From Deltaproteobacteria bacterium (GTDB lineage Bacteria; Desulfobacterota; Desulfarculia; Adiutricales; Adiutricaceae): a DNA stretch of 5,669 nucleotides. Under the pieces are notes generated by a model, which saw nothing but the letters and a program-made list of their open reading frames with translations, did not search any database and was not told where the DNA came from. Location of the stretch: NCBI GenBank assembly GCA_031279525.1, contig JAITIH010000270.1, positions 1 through 5,669 on the forward strand. The letters are read 5' to 3'. Shown piece after piece: positions 1 through 5,000 of the stretch. How positions within the stretch are numbered: position 1 is the first letter of the stretch; every line of letters begins with the position of its first letter. The translations under genes were made by a program, and so were the position numbers.

Positions 1-787
1 TAAGGCGACCAATCTAAGTTTTCAATACGCGCCTGACAGGGCGATATTAAAAAATATAAGTTTTCACGTAAACAAAGGAGAGATATTCGCTTTATTGGGC
101 CCTAACGGCACTGGCAAAACCACTCTCATGCGTTGTTTATTAGGGCTCTTAAAGCCGCGCGGCGGCCAGGCTGAGCTTATGGGGCAGGACCTGGCTAGGC
201 TCTCCCCCAAAAAAAGGGCCGCCTTAATGGCCTACGCGCCCCAGTCGTCGAGCGTCTCCTTTCCCTACCTGGCCTTGGAAGTCGTGGCGATGGGCCTAGT
301 GCCACGCCTTAGCTTAGGACGGGCCCCGACCAAAGCGGATCGCCAGGAGGCGGAAAAGGCCTTAGAGGCCATGGGCGTTGGGCATTTGGCCCACAGCTAT
401 TTTCAATGCCTGTCGGGCGGAGAAAAACAATTGGTCGTCATCGCCCGCGCCTTGGCCCAAAGGGCCAATTTGTTGGTCTTAGACGAGCCCTTGGCCAATC
501 TGGATTTCGCCAATCAAGCCCGGTCTTTAAAAATGATAAAAACCCTCGCTCGCCGGGGCCACACAGTTTTGTGGACCACCCACTCCCCGGACCAGGCCAT
601 GCTGGTGGCCGACCGCCTGGCCATGATCAAAGACGGCCAAGTTTTCGCCCAAGGCCCGCCGCGGGAGGTCATCACCGAGGAAAACTTGTTCGCGCTTTAT
701 GGCTTTAAGGCGGCCATCGCGGAAACCAAGGTCATTTCCGTGGGCCAGGAGGTCAGGGTTTGCGTGCCGATCATTGAGGAGTTTTAA
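1..787 (+). CDS. ABC transporter ATP-binding protein, iron/cobalamin/molybdate (FecE/BtuD/MolC-like) family; 5' end outside window
   Basis: This is the cytoplasmic ATPase that would power a type II (FecBCD/BtuCD-like) importer. The frame is open from base 2 with no start codon before the Walker A motif. The TTG at 95 lies inside the protein: the 31 codons before it encode a normal ABC N-terminus (LSFQY...ILKNISFHV.KGEIFALLGPNG). Only a few residues are probably missing, and 261 are visible, which is normal for FecE-type ATPases. Visible motifs are Walker A GPNGTGKTT (98-124), Q-loop YAPQ, signature LSGGEKQ, Walker B LLVLDEP, D-loop ANLD and the switch histidine in TTHSPDQA. The C-terminal ALYGF segment is typical of this subfamily. 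The binding-protein gene starts 15 bases after the stop, and the permease gene is presumably upstream. Family assignment is secure; the substrate is not readable from the ATPase. Confidence 0.95.
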   Translation, partial: KATNLSFQYAPDRAILKNISFHVNKGEIFALLGPNGTGKTTLMRCLLGLLKPRGGQAELMGQDLARLSPKKRAALMAYAPQSSSVSFPYLALEVVAMGLVPRLSLGRAPTKADRQEAEKALEAMGVGHLAHSYFQCLSGGEKQLVVIARALAQRANLLVLDEPLANLDFANQARSLKMIKTLARRGHTVLWTTHSPDQAMLVADRLAMIKDGQVFAQGPPREVITEENLFALYGFKAAIAETKVISVGQEVRVCVPIIEEF

Positions 788-802
788 ATTGAGGGATTTT
801 AA

Positions 803-1861
803 ATGGCGCTTTTAAAAACTATAAAAACGCGGGTTTTTCTAAGAGCGTTTTTGGCCGCCGTAATGGCCTTGGCCGCCGAGAGCCAGGCCTTGGGCGAGGC
901 TAAGCCTGGCCGCGAGATCACGGACATGGCGGGTCGCGCGGTCCTTTTGCCATTGGAGATCAAAAATATTGGGACCTTAGGGTCGGTGGGGGTTCTTAAC
1001 GCCTTAGTCGAGGCCATGGGGGAGGGGTCGAAAATAATGAACCGCCTACCCCATTCTTTCGCCTCAAGCGGCCGGTGGGGCCTTCAGCGCGAATTCGCTC
1101 CGCGCAGCGAGTTTGGGCCATTGTTCGAGGGGGCTAGCCGGGAGCTTTTGATCGAAAACGTCATCATGGCGAAACCCGACGTCGTTTTGGCCATGGCCAA
1201 AGAGCTCTGCGACCACATGGACAGGATCGGAGTCCCTTGCGTTTATCTCGAGTGGAAGGATCTTGGCGACATTAAAGACGCGATGGAATTGATGGGCCAG
1301 GTTTTAGGCCGGCCCGATCGAGCCAAGCGCTACCTTGAGTGGTTCGACCAAAAGATCGCCTTGGCCGAAGAGCTGACCAAAGGCTTGCCCGAAAAAAGGA
1401 AACCCAAGGTTCTTTACGGCGACCCCCTAAGGCTCTCCCAGCCTCATCAGATCGCCGAATGGTGGATCGCCAAGGCCGGAGGCCGGAGCGTCACCAGCCA
1501 GTCCATGGTTAAAGGGAGCTTAAAATACAATATCGAAGACCTTTTGCTGTGGGATCCGGAAGTGATGATTCTTTTAAGCCATAGCGACGTTTCAGAGATT
1601 AAAAAAAATGAAAACCTCAAAAACGTCAACGCCGTTAAAAACGATAAGTTTTATTTCATCCCCACCGTGGCCCACACCTGGGGCAACCGCACGGTGGAGC
1701 AGCCATTAACCGTCTTATGGGCCATCCATCAATTTCACCCAAACCTTTTGTCTCGCGAACGATTGGCCCAAGAGATCAAAGATTTTTACTCGACCTTTTT
1801 TCTTTACGAATTGAGCGAGGAGCGCATAAACGCCATCATAGGAGGACCGGATTTTGACTGA
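803..1861 (+). CDS. Periplasmic substrate-binding protein of a FecB/BtuF/MolA-type ABC importer
   Basis: This 352-residue protein would capture the ligand in the periplasm and hand it to the membrane permease. The ATG at 803 follows GAGG (791-794) at 8 bases. Residues 1-33 form a signal peptide: basic start (K5, K8, R10, R14), a hydrophobic stretch rich in A/L/V/F, and likely signal peptidase I cleavage near ALGEA-K. No lipobox cysteine is seen, so it is probably soluble. The mature part opens with REITDMAGRAV, usual for the TroA-like/PF01497 fold. It then has a lobe-1 'KPDVVLAM' strand, the helical linker 'LMGQVLGRPDRAKRYL', and 'AGGRSV' and 'DPEVMILL' in lobe 2. HTWGNRTVEQP (291-301) may be ligand-proximal, which is inference. 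It sits between the ATPase and a MoeA-like gene, so molybdate or tungstate is a candidate ligand; iron chelates or cobalamin remain possible. Confidence 0.9.
   Translation: MALLKTIKTRVFLRAFLAAVMALAAESQALGEAKPGREITDMAGRAVLLPLEIKNIGTLGSVGVLNALVEAMGEGSKIMNRLPHSFASSGRWGLQREFAPRSEFGPLFEGASRELLIENVIMAKPDVVLAMAKELCDHMDRIGVPCVYLEWKDLGDIKDAMELMGQVLGRPDRAKRYLEWFDQKIALAEELTKGLPEKRKPKVLYGDPLRLSQPHQIAEWWIAKAGGRSVTSQSMVKGSLKYNIEDLLLWDPEVMILLSHSDVSEIKKNENLKNVNAVKNDKFYFIPTVAHTWGNRTVEQPLTVLWAIHQFHPNLLSRERLAQEIKDFYSTFFLYELSEERINAIIGGPDFD
1840..1845 (+). promoter_or_regulatory. Strong Shine-Dalgarno fixing a TTG start
   Basis: AGGAGG lies 8 bases before the TTG at 1854 and inside the last codons of the binding-protein gene. 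There is no ATG or GTG at a suitable distance in this frame, so the site decides the TTG start. It also implies translational coupling with the upstream gene, whose stop (1859-1861) lies after this start. Confidence 0.85.
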
Positions 1862-3089
1862 GTACAAACGAAAGGGCGTCGACTACCTTAACCCCGAAAA
1901 ATTCGCCACCCGAGCGGAAATCGTCCAGCGAGTCCTTGGACTGTGGGCTCCCAAGCCTGGGACGGAAGTCGTCCCTTTGGCCGAGGCCGCCTGGCGAGTC
2001 AGCGCGGAAACGCTGGCCTCGACCCTTAACCAGCCCTTTTTCCGGGCTTCCTTTTGCGACGGGATAGCCGTCCGATCGGCCGATTTCCTAAACGGGCCGC
2101 CTGAAACCTCCGCCTGGAAAGAGGGGATCGATTACGTCCCCGCCGACATGGGCGACGACTTCGACGACGCCTTCGACATGGTCGTTAACATTGAGAAAGT
2201 CAGTTTCGACGAAAACGGAGCCATCGTCATAGAGCCTGAGCCGGAGGCCAAAAGTGGCCTTCGCATCAGGACAAAGGGCGAGACTTTAAGGGAAGGGGAG
2301 ACGGCCATAACGGCGGGAGCCTTTATCGACCCCTTTAAACTGGGCTTTTTGGCCGGGGCCGGCGTAAATGAAATCTCGGTCTTAACCAAGCCCAAAGTCG
2401 CCTTCATCCCGACCGGGACCGAGTTGATTCCTCCGGGCCAAGCCCCTAAAAGGGGTCAGACCGTGGAGTCGAACGGGCTTATGGTCGGGGCCACTTTAGG
2501 GTTATGGCGGGCCGACTTTAAGCCCTTTCCCATCGTCGTGGACCAAAAAGAAGCCTTGGAAAAGACCCTAAACGAGGCCTTGGCCTCCTGCGACATAGTT
2601 TTGCTTAACGGCGGGACTTCCATGGGGTCCGAGGATCTGGTCTCCAGCGCCTTGGCCAGAAAGGGCAGCTTTTTCCAGCATGGGGTCAAGGCGGTGCCTG
2701 GGCTGCCCATGGCCGTGGCCCTGATCGACGGCAAGCCGGTCGTTAACGTCCCTGGCCCGCCCTTCGCCGCCTTTTGCGGTATGGACTGGCTCGTTAAGCC
2801 CTTGGTGGCCCACTGGTCAGGCCAGCCTTGCCCCCAGCGGCGCAAGGTTTTGGCTAAGTTGACCAAGGAAATCACCAAACCTGGCCACTTTGAGTTTTTC
2901 CACCGCCTTCGCCTCTTTAAGGACGAAAGCGCCAACTATATGGTCGACCCCATCAGCTTTTTCGATCGCTACGCCGAGGCGACTGGGCGTTTTAACGCAA
3001 TCTACATAGTGCCCATAGGGATTGAGAGGATCGAGGCTGGGGAGGAAATCGAGGCTGAGGTTTTGTATTCGGAGTGGGCCAACGTCTAG
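1854..3089 (+). CDS. Divergent MoeA-like molybdopterin-binding protein
   Basis: MoeA proteins insert molybdate (or tungstate) into adenylylated molybdopterin in the cytoplasm. This 411-residue protein has the usual length and order: MoeA N-terminal/linker domain (about 15-175), MoCF/MogA-like domain (about 180-320) and C-terminal beta domain (about 330-410). Family marks are CDGIAVR (68-74, cf. MDGYAVR), GETLREGE (142-149), TGTELIPPGQ, ESN (205-207), GGTSMGSEDLV (253-263), VPGLP (281-285) and PGPP (300-303, cf. PGNP). By-eye comparison with remembered E. coli MoeA suggests losses: the Thr of the TGAP loop, the Asp of GED, the lysines around KPGKP (here VPGLP), and the Arg/Ser motifs of the C-terminal domain (GHFEF and SFFDRY). 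The Asp of xDGxA, the Glu of TGxEL and the Asp after GGxSxG remain. The start is TTG, overlapping the upstream gene by 8 bases. Membership is secure; a standard catalytic role is uncertain. Confidence 0.88.
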   Translation: MTEYKRKGVDYLNPEKFATRAEIVQRVLGLWAPKPGTEVVPLAEAAWRVSAETLASTLNQPFFRASFCDGIAVRSADFLNGPPETSAWKEGIDYVPADMGDDFDDAFDMVVNIEKVSFDENGAIVIEPEPEAKSGLRIRTKGETLREGETAITAGAFIDPFKLGFLAGAGVNEISVLTKPKVAFIPTGTELIPPGQAPKRGQTVESNGLMVGATLGLWRADFKPFPIVVDQKEALEKTLNEALASCDIVLLNGGTSMGSEDLVSSALARKGSFFQHGVKAVPGLPMAVALIDGKPVVNVPGPPFAAFCGMDWLVKPLVAHWSGQPCPQRRKVLAKLTKEITKPGHFEFFHRLRLFKDESANYMVDPISFFDRYAEATGRFNAIYIVPIGIERIEAGEEIEAEVLYSEWANV

Positions 3090-3099
3090 GCGTTTTTTT
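3087..3099 (+). terminator. Possible weak terminator (T-tract) at the end of the + strand operon
   Basis: T7 (3093-3099) starts four bases after the MoeA-like stop codon. Only a very short GCC/GGC stem (3078-3080 with 3089-3091) precedes it, so it is a poor intrinsic terminator and may be incidental. Confidence 0.25.
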
Positions 3100-3114
3100 A
3101 TCGCGGCGGGCCTA

Positions 3115-3204
3115 GCCTTGGGTCAGGCCTAGGGGCCAGGCCTAGGGGTCAAGCCTAGGGGTGAAGCCTAGGGGCCAGGCCTAGGGGCCAAGCCTTGAGG
3201 CCAA
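3115..3204. repeat. 13-base tandem repeat array, seven units
   Basis: Units of consensus GCCTAGGGGYCAR follow head to tail at 3127, 3140, 3153, 3166, 3179 and 3192. A shortened 12-base unit (GCCTTGGGTCAG) starts at 3115, and a fragment (GCCTA) lies just before it at 3110. The five central units differ at only a few positions, mainly the third- and second-last bases and the C/T before them; the outer two are degenerate (CCTTG instead of CCTAG). Each unit holds the palindrome CCTAGG. The 13-base step does not match the helical repeat, so units do not lie on one DNA face. It lies between the operon end and the first small-RNA element. It could be a minisatellite made by slippage; function unknown. 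Confidence 0.92.
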
Positions 3205-3225
3205 ACCTCCAAGGGAACTCGCGGA

Positions 3226-3242
3226 CGTAACTATTATATATA
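3226..3242 (+). promoter_or_regulatory. AT-rich box of repeat element, copy 1 (promoter-like)
   Basis: CGTAACTATTATATATA stands out in GC-rich DNA and recurs at 3456 and 3715. TATTAT/TATATA resembles a -10 hexamer, placed so that transcription would start at the GGG at 3243-3245. I see no shared -35 hexamer, so the promoter reading is inference; it could be a protein-binding or recombination site instead. Confidence 0.5.
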
Positions 3243-3316
3243 GGGCCGGCTCCCTAAGGTCAGAGAAAAGCCCCTCCGGGGGGCGGGCTGGCCATTCAGG
3301 GAGCCGGAGTTTTTTT
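3243..3316 (+). ncRNA. Candidate structured small RNA, copy 1 of 3
   Basis: This is a sequence of about 73 nt directly after the AT-rich box. CCGGCTCCCT (3246-3255) pairs perfectly with AGGGAGCCGG (3298-3307), and two bases later comes T7 (3310-3316), as in an intrinsic terminator. Inside, GGTCAG (3258-3263) pairs with CTGGCC (3288-3293), and GCCCC (3270-3274) pairs with GGGGC (3280-3284). An unpaired AGAAAA lies between the two inner stems and is also present in copy 2. No credible ORF fits. The terminator-like end points to + strand transcription. I do not recognise it as a named RNA family. It could be a trans-acting sRNA, a protein-binding decoy RNA, or a repeat of mobile origin. Confidence 0.6.
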
Positions 3317-3348
3317 GGGGGCGTCCCTGGAACTGGCGTTCCGAAAGC

Positions 3349-3440
3349 GGCCGTTTTTGGGGTTGGGCGTCTTTGGATTGGGCTTTGCGCGAGTGCCTAA
3401 AGAGAGGTCTTTCTTGGGGGCGCCTTAGGCCATTTAGCCC
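3349..3440. repeat. Conserved spacer module, copy 1 of 2
   Basis: This stretch of about 92 bases recurs at 3608-3697. Exact shared blocks include GGCCGTTTTTGGGG, CGTCTTTGGATTGGGC, GCCTAAAGAGAGG and GGCCATTT. It sits between structured elements 1 and 2. A local hairpin AAAGA-GAGG-TCTTT (3398-3411) and GCCTAA/TTAGGC (3395-3400 with 3425-3430) suggest it may fold as RNA. No ORF is evident. It could be a second RNA or the upstream control region of the following element. A separate hairpin GGAAC-TGGC-GTTCC (3329-3342) precedes only this copy. Confidence 0.75.
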
Positions 3441-3455
3441 CGGGCGGTTCTTGGC

Positions 3456-3470
3456 CGTAACTATTATATA
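3456..3470 (+). promoter_or_regulatory. AT-rich box of repeat element, copy 2 (promoter-like)
   Basis: CGTAACTATTATATA is identical to copies 1 and 3 except that it is one TA step shorter. It is followed at once by GGGCCGG, the likely start region of the second candidate RNA. No -35 hexamer is recognisable at the normal spacing. Confidence 0.5.
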
Positions 3471-3543
3471 GGGCCGGTTTTCTAAGGCCAGAGAAAAGTC
3501 CCTTCGCGGGGAGGGGTGGCCATTTGTGGAATCGGCGTTTTTT
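3471..3543 (+). ncRNA. Candidate structured small RNA, copy 2 of 3
   Basis: Same design and length as copy 1. GCCGGTTTT (3473-3481) pairs with GGAATCGGC (3528-3536) using three G-U pairs, followed by T6 (3538-3543). GGCCA (3486-3490) pairs with TGGCC (3517-3521), and TCCCT (3499-3503) with GGGGA (3508-3512) across a TCGC loop. The outer stem is changed at several positions relative to copy 1 yet still pairs, as expected if the RNA structure is under selection. The AGAGAAAAG stretch between the 5' arms is identical to copy 1. Confidence 0.6.
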
Positions 3544-3560
3544 GGGGACGGCCTCATGGC

Positions 3561-3602
3561 TGGCGGCCCTAGAGCTGGCGACCCTCCATTGTTGGCGACC
3601 CT
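3561..3602. repeat. Short direct repeat TGGCGRCCCT, three copies
   Basis: TGGCGGCCCT at 3561, TGGCGACCCT at 3576 and TGGCGACCCT at 3593; the first and third are followed by AGAG. Spacing is 15 and 17 bases. It lies in the extra segment that makes the gap between elements 2 and 3 longer than that between 1 and 2. Function unknown; probably local duplication. Confidence 0.6.
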
Positions 3603-3607
3603 AGAGT

Positions 3608-3697
3608 GGCCGTTTTTGGGGTGGTCGTCTTTGGATTGGGCGTCCAGCGAGGGCCTAAAGAGAGGCCTTTATTAGGGCGACTTGGCCATTTTAGCCC
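3608..3697. repeat. Conserved spacer module, copy 2 of 2
   Basis: Second copy of the module at 3349-3440, clearly alike throughout with a few single-base gaps. CCTAA (3654-3658) can pair with TTAGG (3672-3676), or AAAG with CTTT inside, similar to the hairpin in copy 1. It lies immediately upstream of structured element 3, as copy 1 lies upstream of element 2. Element 1 has the 13-base tandem array in that place instead. Confidence 0.75.
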
Positions 3698-3714
3698 TAA
3701 GGCGAGCCAATGAC

Positions 3715-3731
3715 CGTAACTATTATATATA
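3715..3731 (+). promoter_or_regulatory. AT-rich box of repeat element, copy 3 (promoter-like)
   Basis: CGTAACTATTATATATA is identical to copy 1 and is followed by GGGCCGG. This degree of identity, while the downstream RNA has drifted, suggests that the box itself is constrained. The -10 reading is inference, as for the other copies. Confidence 0.5.
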
Positions 3732-3804
3732 GGGCCGGTTCCCCAAGGCCGGCCAAAAACCTCGGCGGCGGGGCGGGCTGGTTATTTGGGGTGGGCGCTT
3801 TTTT
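3732..3804 (+). ncRNA. Candidate structured small RNA, copy 3 of 3 (most divergent)
   Basis: Same length and layout as the other two, ending in T6 (3799-3804). CCCCAA (3741-3746) pairs with TTGGGG (3786-3791), with an outer GCC/GGC clamp (3734-3736 with 3794-3796) across an internal loop. GGCCGGCC (3747-3754) pairs with GGCTGGTT (3776-3783) with three G-U pairs, giving a longer second stem than in copies 1 and 2. An A-rich CAAAAAC follows in the position of the AGAAAA of the others. Primary sequence has drifted most here but the nested stems and terminator-like end remain. Confidence 0.55.
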
Positions 3805-3820
3805 AAGATCGCGGCCCTAG

Positions 3821-3871
3821 CTCGCCGGGCGGCGTAAGGAAGGCGGGCGGCGGGAAGGCGAGGCGTTTTTT
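3821..3871 (+). terminator. Possible + strand terminator in the convergent gap
   Basis: CTCGCC (3821-3826) can pair with GGCGAG (3857-3862), followed by GCG and T6 (3866-3871). The loop is about 30 bases and purine-rich, so the structure is weak. The rest of 3805-3934 is GC-rich with no gene seen. A second T5 run (3912-3916) follows GGGGCC. I see no good - strand terminator for the DUF364 gene, which ends at 3935. Confidence 0.3.
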
Positions 3872-3934
3872 CAACGAGCCAGAAAGTCTGAGCCAGGCGC
3901 TCGCTAAGGGGCCTTTTTCACGACGCCCGCGAGA

Positions 3935-4780
3935 TTAAGAGGGCTTATTTTTTTTGATGACCACCCTTTCCGCGCACTTGCCATAAAAATGGTAGCCCGA
4001 CCCGGCCTCGCTCACCAAATTCAGCAAGACGTCTGGATCGGTCGCCAGAACGCCGCCTAAGGCGTCCACGCCCCGCTTAAACAAAGCGTCTGGCAAAAGG
4101 CTGGCCGTGGGCCCGCTGACGATGACTTCGGCCGTGGGTTTGGCCAGGCTCAACAATTCCGGCAGGGTGTCGTTAAGGATGGTGACCCCGGTCGCGACTA
4201 TAAGGTCGGCTTGGGGAACGACCTTGGGGGCCTGGTCGGCCGGTAAAAAATGCTCCAGCTCTCTAGGCTTTAAGGCTCGGGGGTCCCGCTCCAAAACCTT
4301 AAAATCGGCTCCTTCGCTTATAAGGCGTTTCAGCATTGGAATTAAAGCGCCAATGACGACCGTAAGGCCATTTTTCGGGATGGCGGCTTCGTCGAATGCG
4401 TCCCGACCAACCAAGATCTCGTAGCCTAGATTCGCCCCGGACCGCCAATGGGTGGCCGACAAAGCGTTTAGAACCGCGATGGCCAGGGCTTTTTTCAAGA
4501 CGTTGGGGCTGTTTAAGTCGGCCAAATACTGGCGAATGGGCCGGGAGGCCAATTGGCCGGAAAGGGGCATGGCCTTAGCCGAGCTTGGGCAACAGACGGC
4601 CTCCGGGATCTCCTTAATGGGCGTGAAAGCCAGTCCTCCCTGGCCATTGCTTAACTTAACCCCAGTGAAAAAAAGGCCAAAGACCGCCCTTTCCACGACT
4701 AGCTCGTCGATTAAAGGGCCAAGCTTTTCCTCGACCAAGGCGGCGGTTTCGGTTAAGAGAACGTTTTTAGAGTCGGTCAT
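3935..4780 (-). CDS. DUF4213/DUF364 protein (putative heavy-metal chelation family)
   Basis: This 281-residue cytoplasmic protein matches the two-part DUF364 family. The N-terminal DUF4213-like part (about 10-95) contains GVKLSNGQGGLAFTPI (40-55). The C-terminal DUF364 Rossmann-like part (about 110-270) contains IGALIPML, KVLERDPR, ADLIVATGVTILNDTLPELL (191-210), VSGPTASLLPDALFKRGVDALGG and a closing GSGYHFYGK. A structure of a Desulfitobacterium family member led its authors to suggest heavy-metal chelation; the reaction is not established. C63-C64 (AVCCPSS) and a late C269 are possible metal ligands, which is inference. The ATG at 4780 has only a weak Shine-Dalgarno (GGAAA, about 9 bases away). 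A four-codon reading frame ATG GAA ACG AAA TAA ends on this start (TAATG). It lies downstream of the receptor gene on the same strand and converges on the ABC/MoeA operon. No signal peptide is seen. Confidence 0.9.
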   Translation of the reverse strand: MTDSKNVLLTETAALVEEKLGPLIDELVVERAVFGLFFTGVKLSNGQGGLAFTPIKEIPEAVCCPSSAKAMPLSGQLASRPIRQYLADLNSPNVLKKALAIAVLNALSATHWRSGANLGYEILVGRDAFDEAAIPKNGLTVVIGALIPMLKRLISEGADFKVLERDPRALKPRELEHFLPADQAPKVVPQADLIVATGVTILNDTLPELLSLAKPTAEVIVSGPTASLLPDALFKRGVDALGGVLATDPDVLLNLVSEAGSGYHFYGKCAERVVIKKNKPS

Positions 4781-4808
4781 TATTTCGTTTCCATAGTAAG
4801 GGCGAAAA

Positions 4809-4835
4809 GCTTAGGTTTTCTTAAGGGTCCTAAGC
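4809..4835. promoter_or_regulatory. 7-bp inverted repeat in the leader of the DUF364 gene
   Basis: GCTTAGG (4809-4815) and CCTAAGC (4829-4835) are perfect complements around a 13-base centre, about 30 bases before the DUF364 start. It could be a regulator operator or, read on the - strand, a small hairpin followed by TTTT. No metal-regulator consensus (Fur, MntR, ModE) is recognised. Confidence 0.4.
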
Positions 4836-4898
4836 CGTTGGAAATTTTCGATAAAAATCGGCGCCTTATTCGTCGACCGCGAGCCTTGCGGCCGGCGC

Positions 4899-4980
4899 CC
4901 CGCCTAAAAGGCCCGCCCGGGATTCCGCTAAGGTCCCCAGCGGGCGAGCGGGCGACCCTGGCTTTAGGCGGGCTTTTTTT
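4899..4980 (+). terminator. Long GC-rich hairpin with T7, terminator-like on the + strand
   Basis: CCCGCCTAAA (4899-4908) pairs with TTTAGGCGGG (4963-4972), GCCCGC (4911-4916) with GCGGGC (4948-4953), and CCGCT (4925-4929) with AGCGG (4939-4943), giving about 21 nested pairs. C and then T7 (4974-4980) follow. Both flanking genes are on the - strand, where the 3' side of the stem has no T-run. As an intrinsic terminator it therefore works only for rightward transcription, either blocking antisense reads into the receptor gene or ending an unseen + strand small RNA. On the - strand it could still cap the 3' end of the receptor mRNA. Confidence 0.55.
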
Positions 4981-5000
4981 GGGTCATGGGCTTTTAGGCT

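Noticed and set aside
95..97. TTG at 95 as the start of the ABC ATPase
   Set aside because: The frame is open upstream and encodes the conserved N-terminal strand and the residues just before Walker A; starting at 95 would delete an essential part of the fold.
3115..3204. CRISPR or origin iterons in the 13-base array
   Set aside because: No unique spacers, no replication initiator gene and no DnaA boxes seen; a plain tandem repeat explains it.
3234..3557. A 107-residue reading frame on the - strand with two similar peptide repeats (PRRxFSLxLxxRPYI)
   Set aside because: The peptide similarity is just the translated repeat elements 1 and 2. The third element has a stop in the same frame, stems are kept by paired changes, and there is no convincing ribosome site or known domain.
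3226..3804. CRISPR array
   Set aside because: Units recur every 230-260 bases, differ from each other internally, and the spacers are themselves repeated; no short identical repeats with unique spacers.
4900..4980. Cobalamin riboswitch before the DUF364 gene (AGCCAGG on the - strand resembles the start of a B12 box)
   Set aside because: Only the first seven bases match, the rest of the box is absent, and the conserved upstream riboswitch core would have to lie inside the receptor coding sequence.
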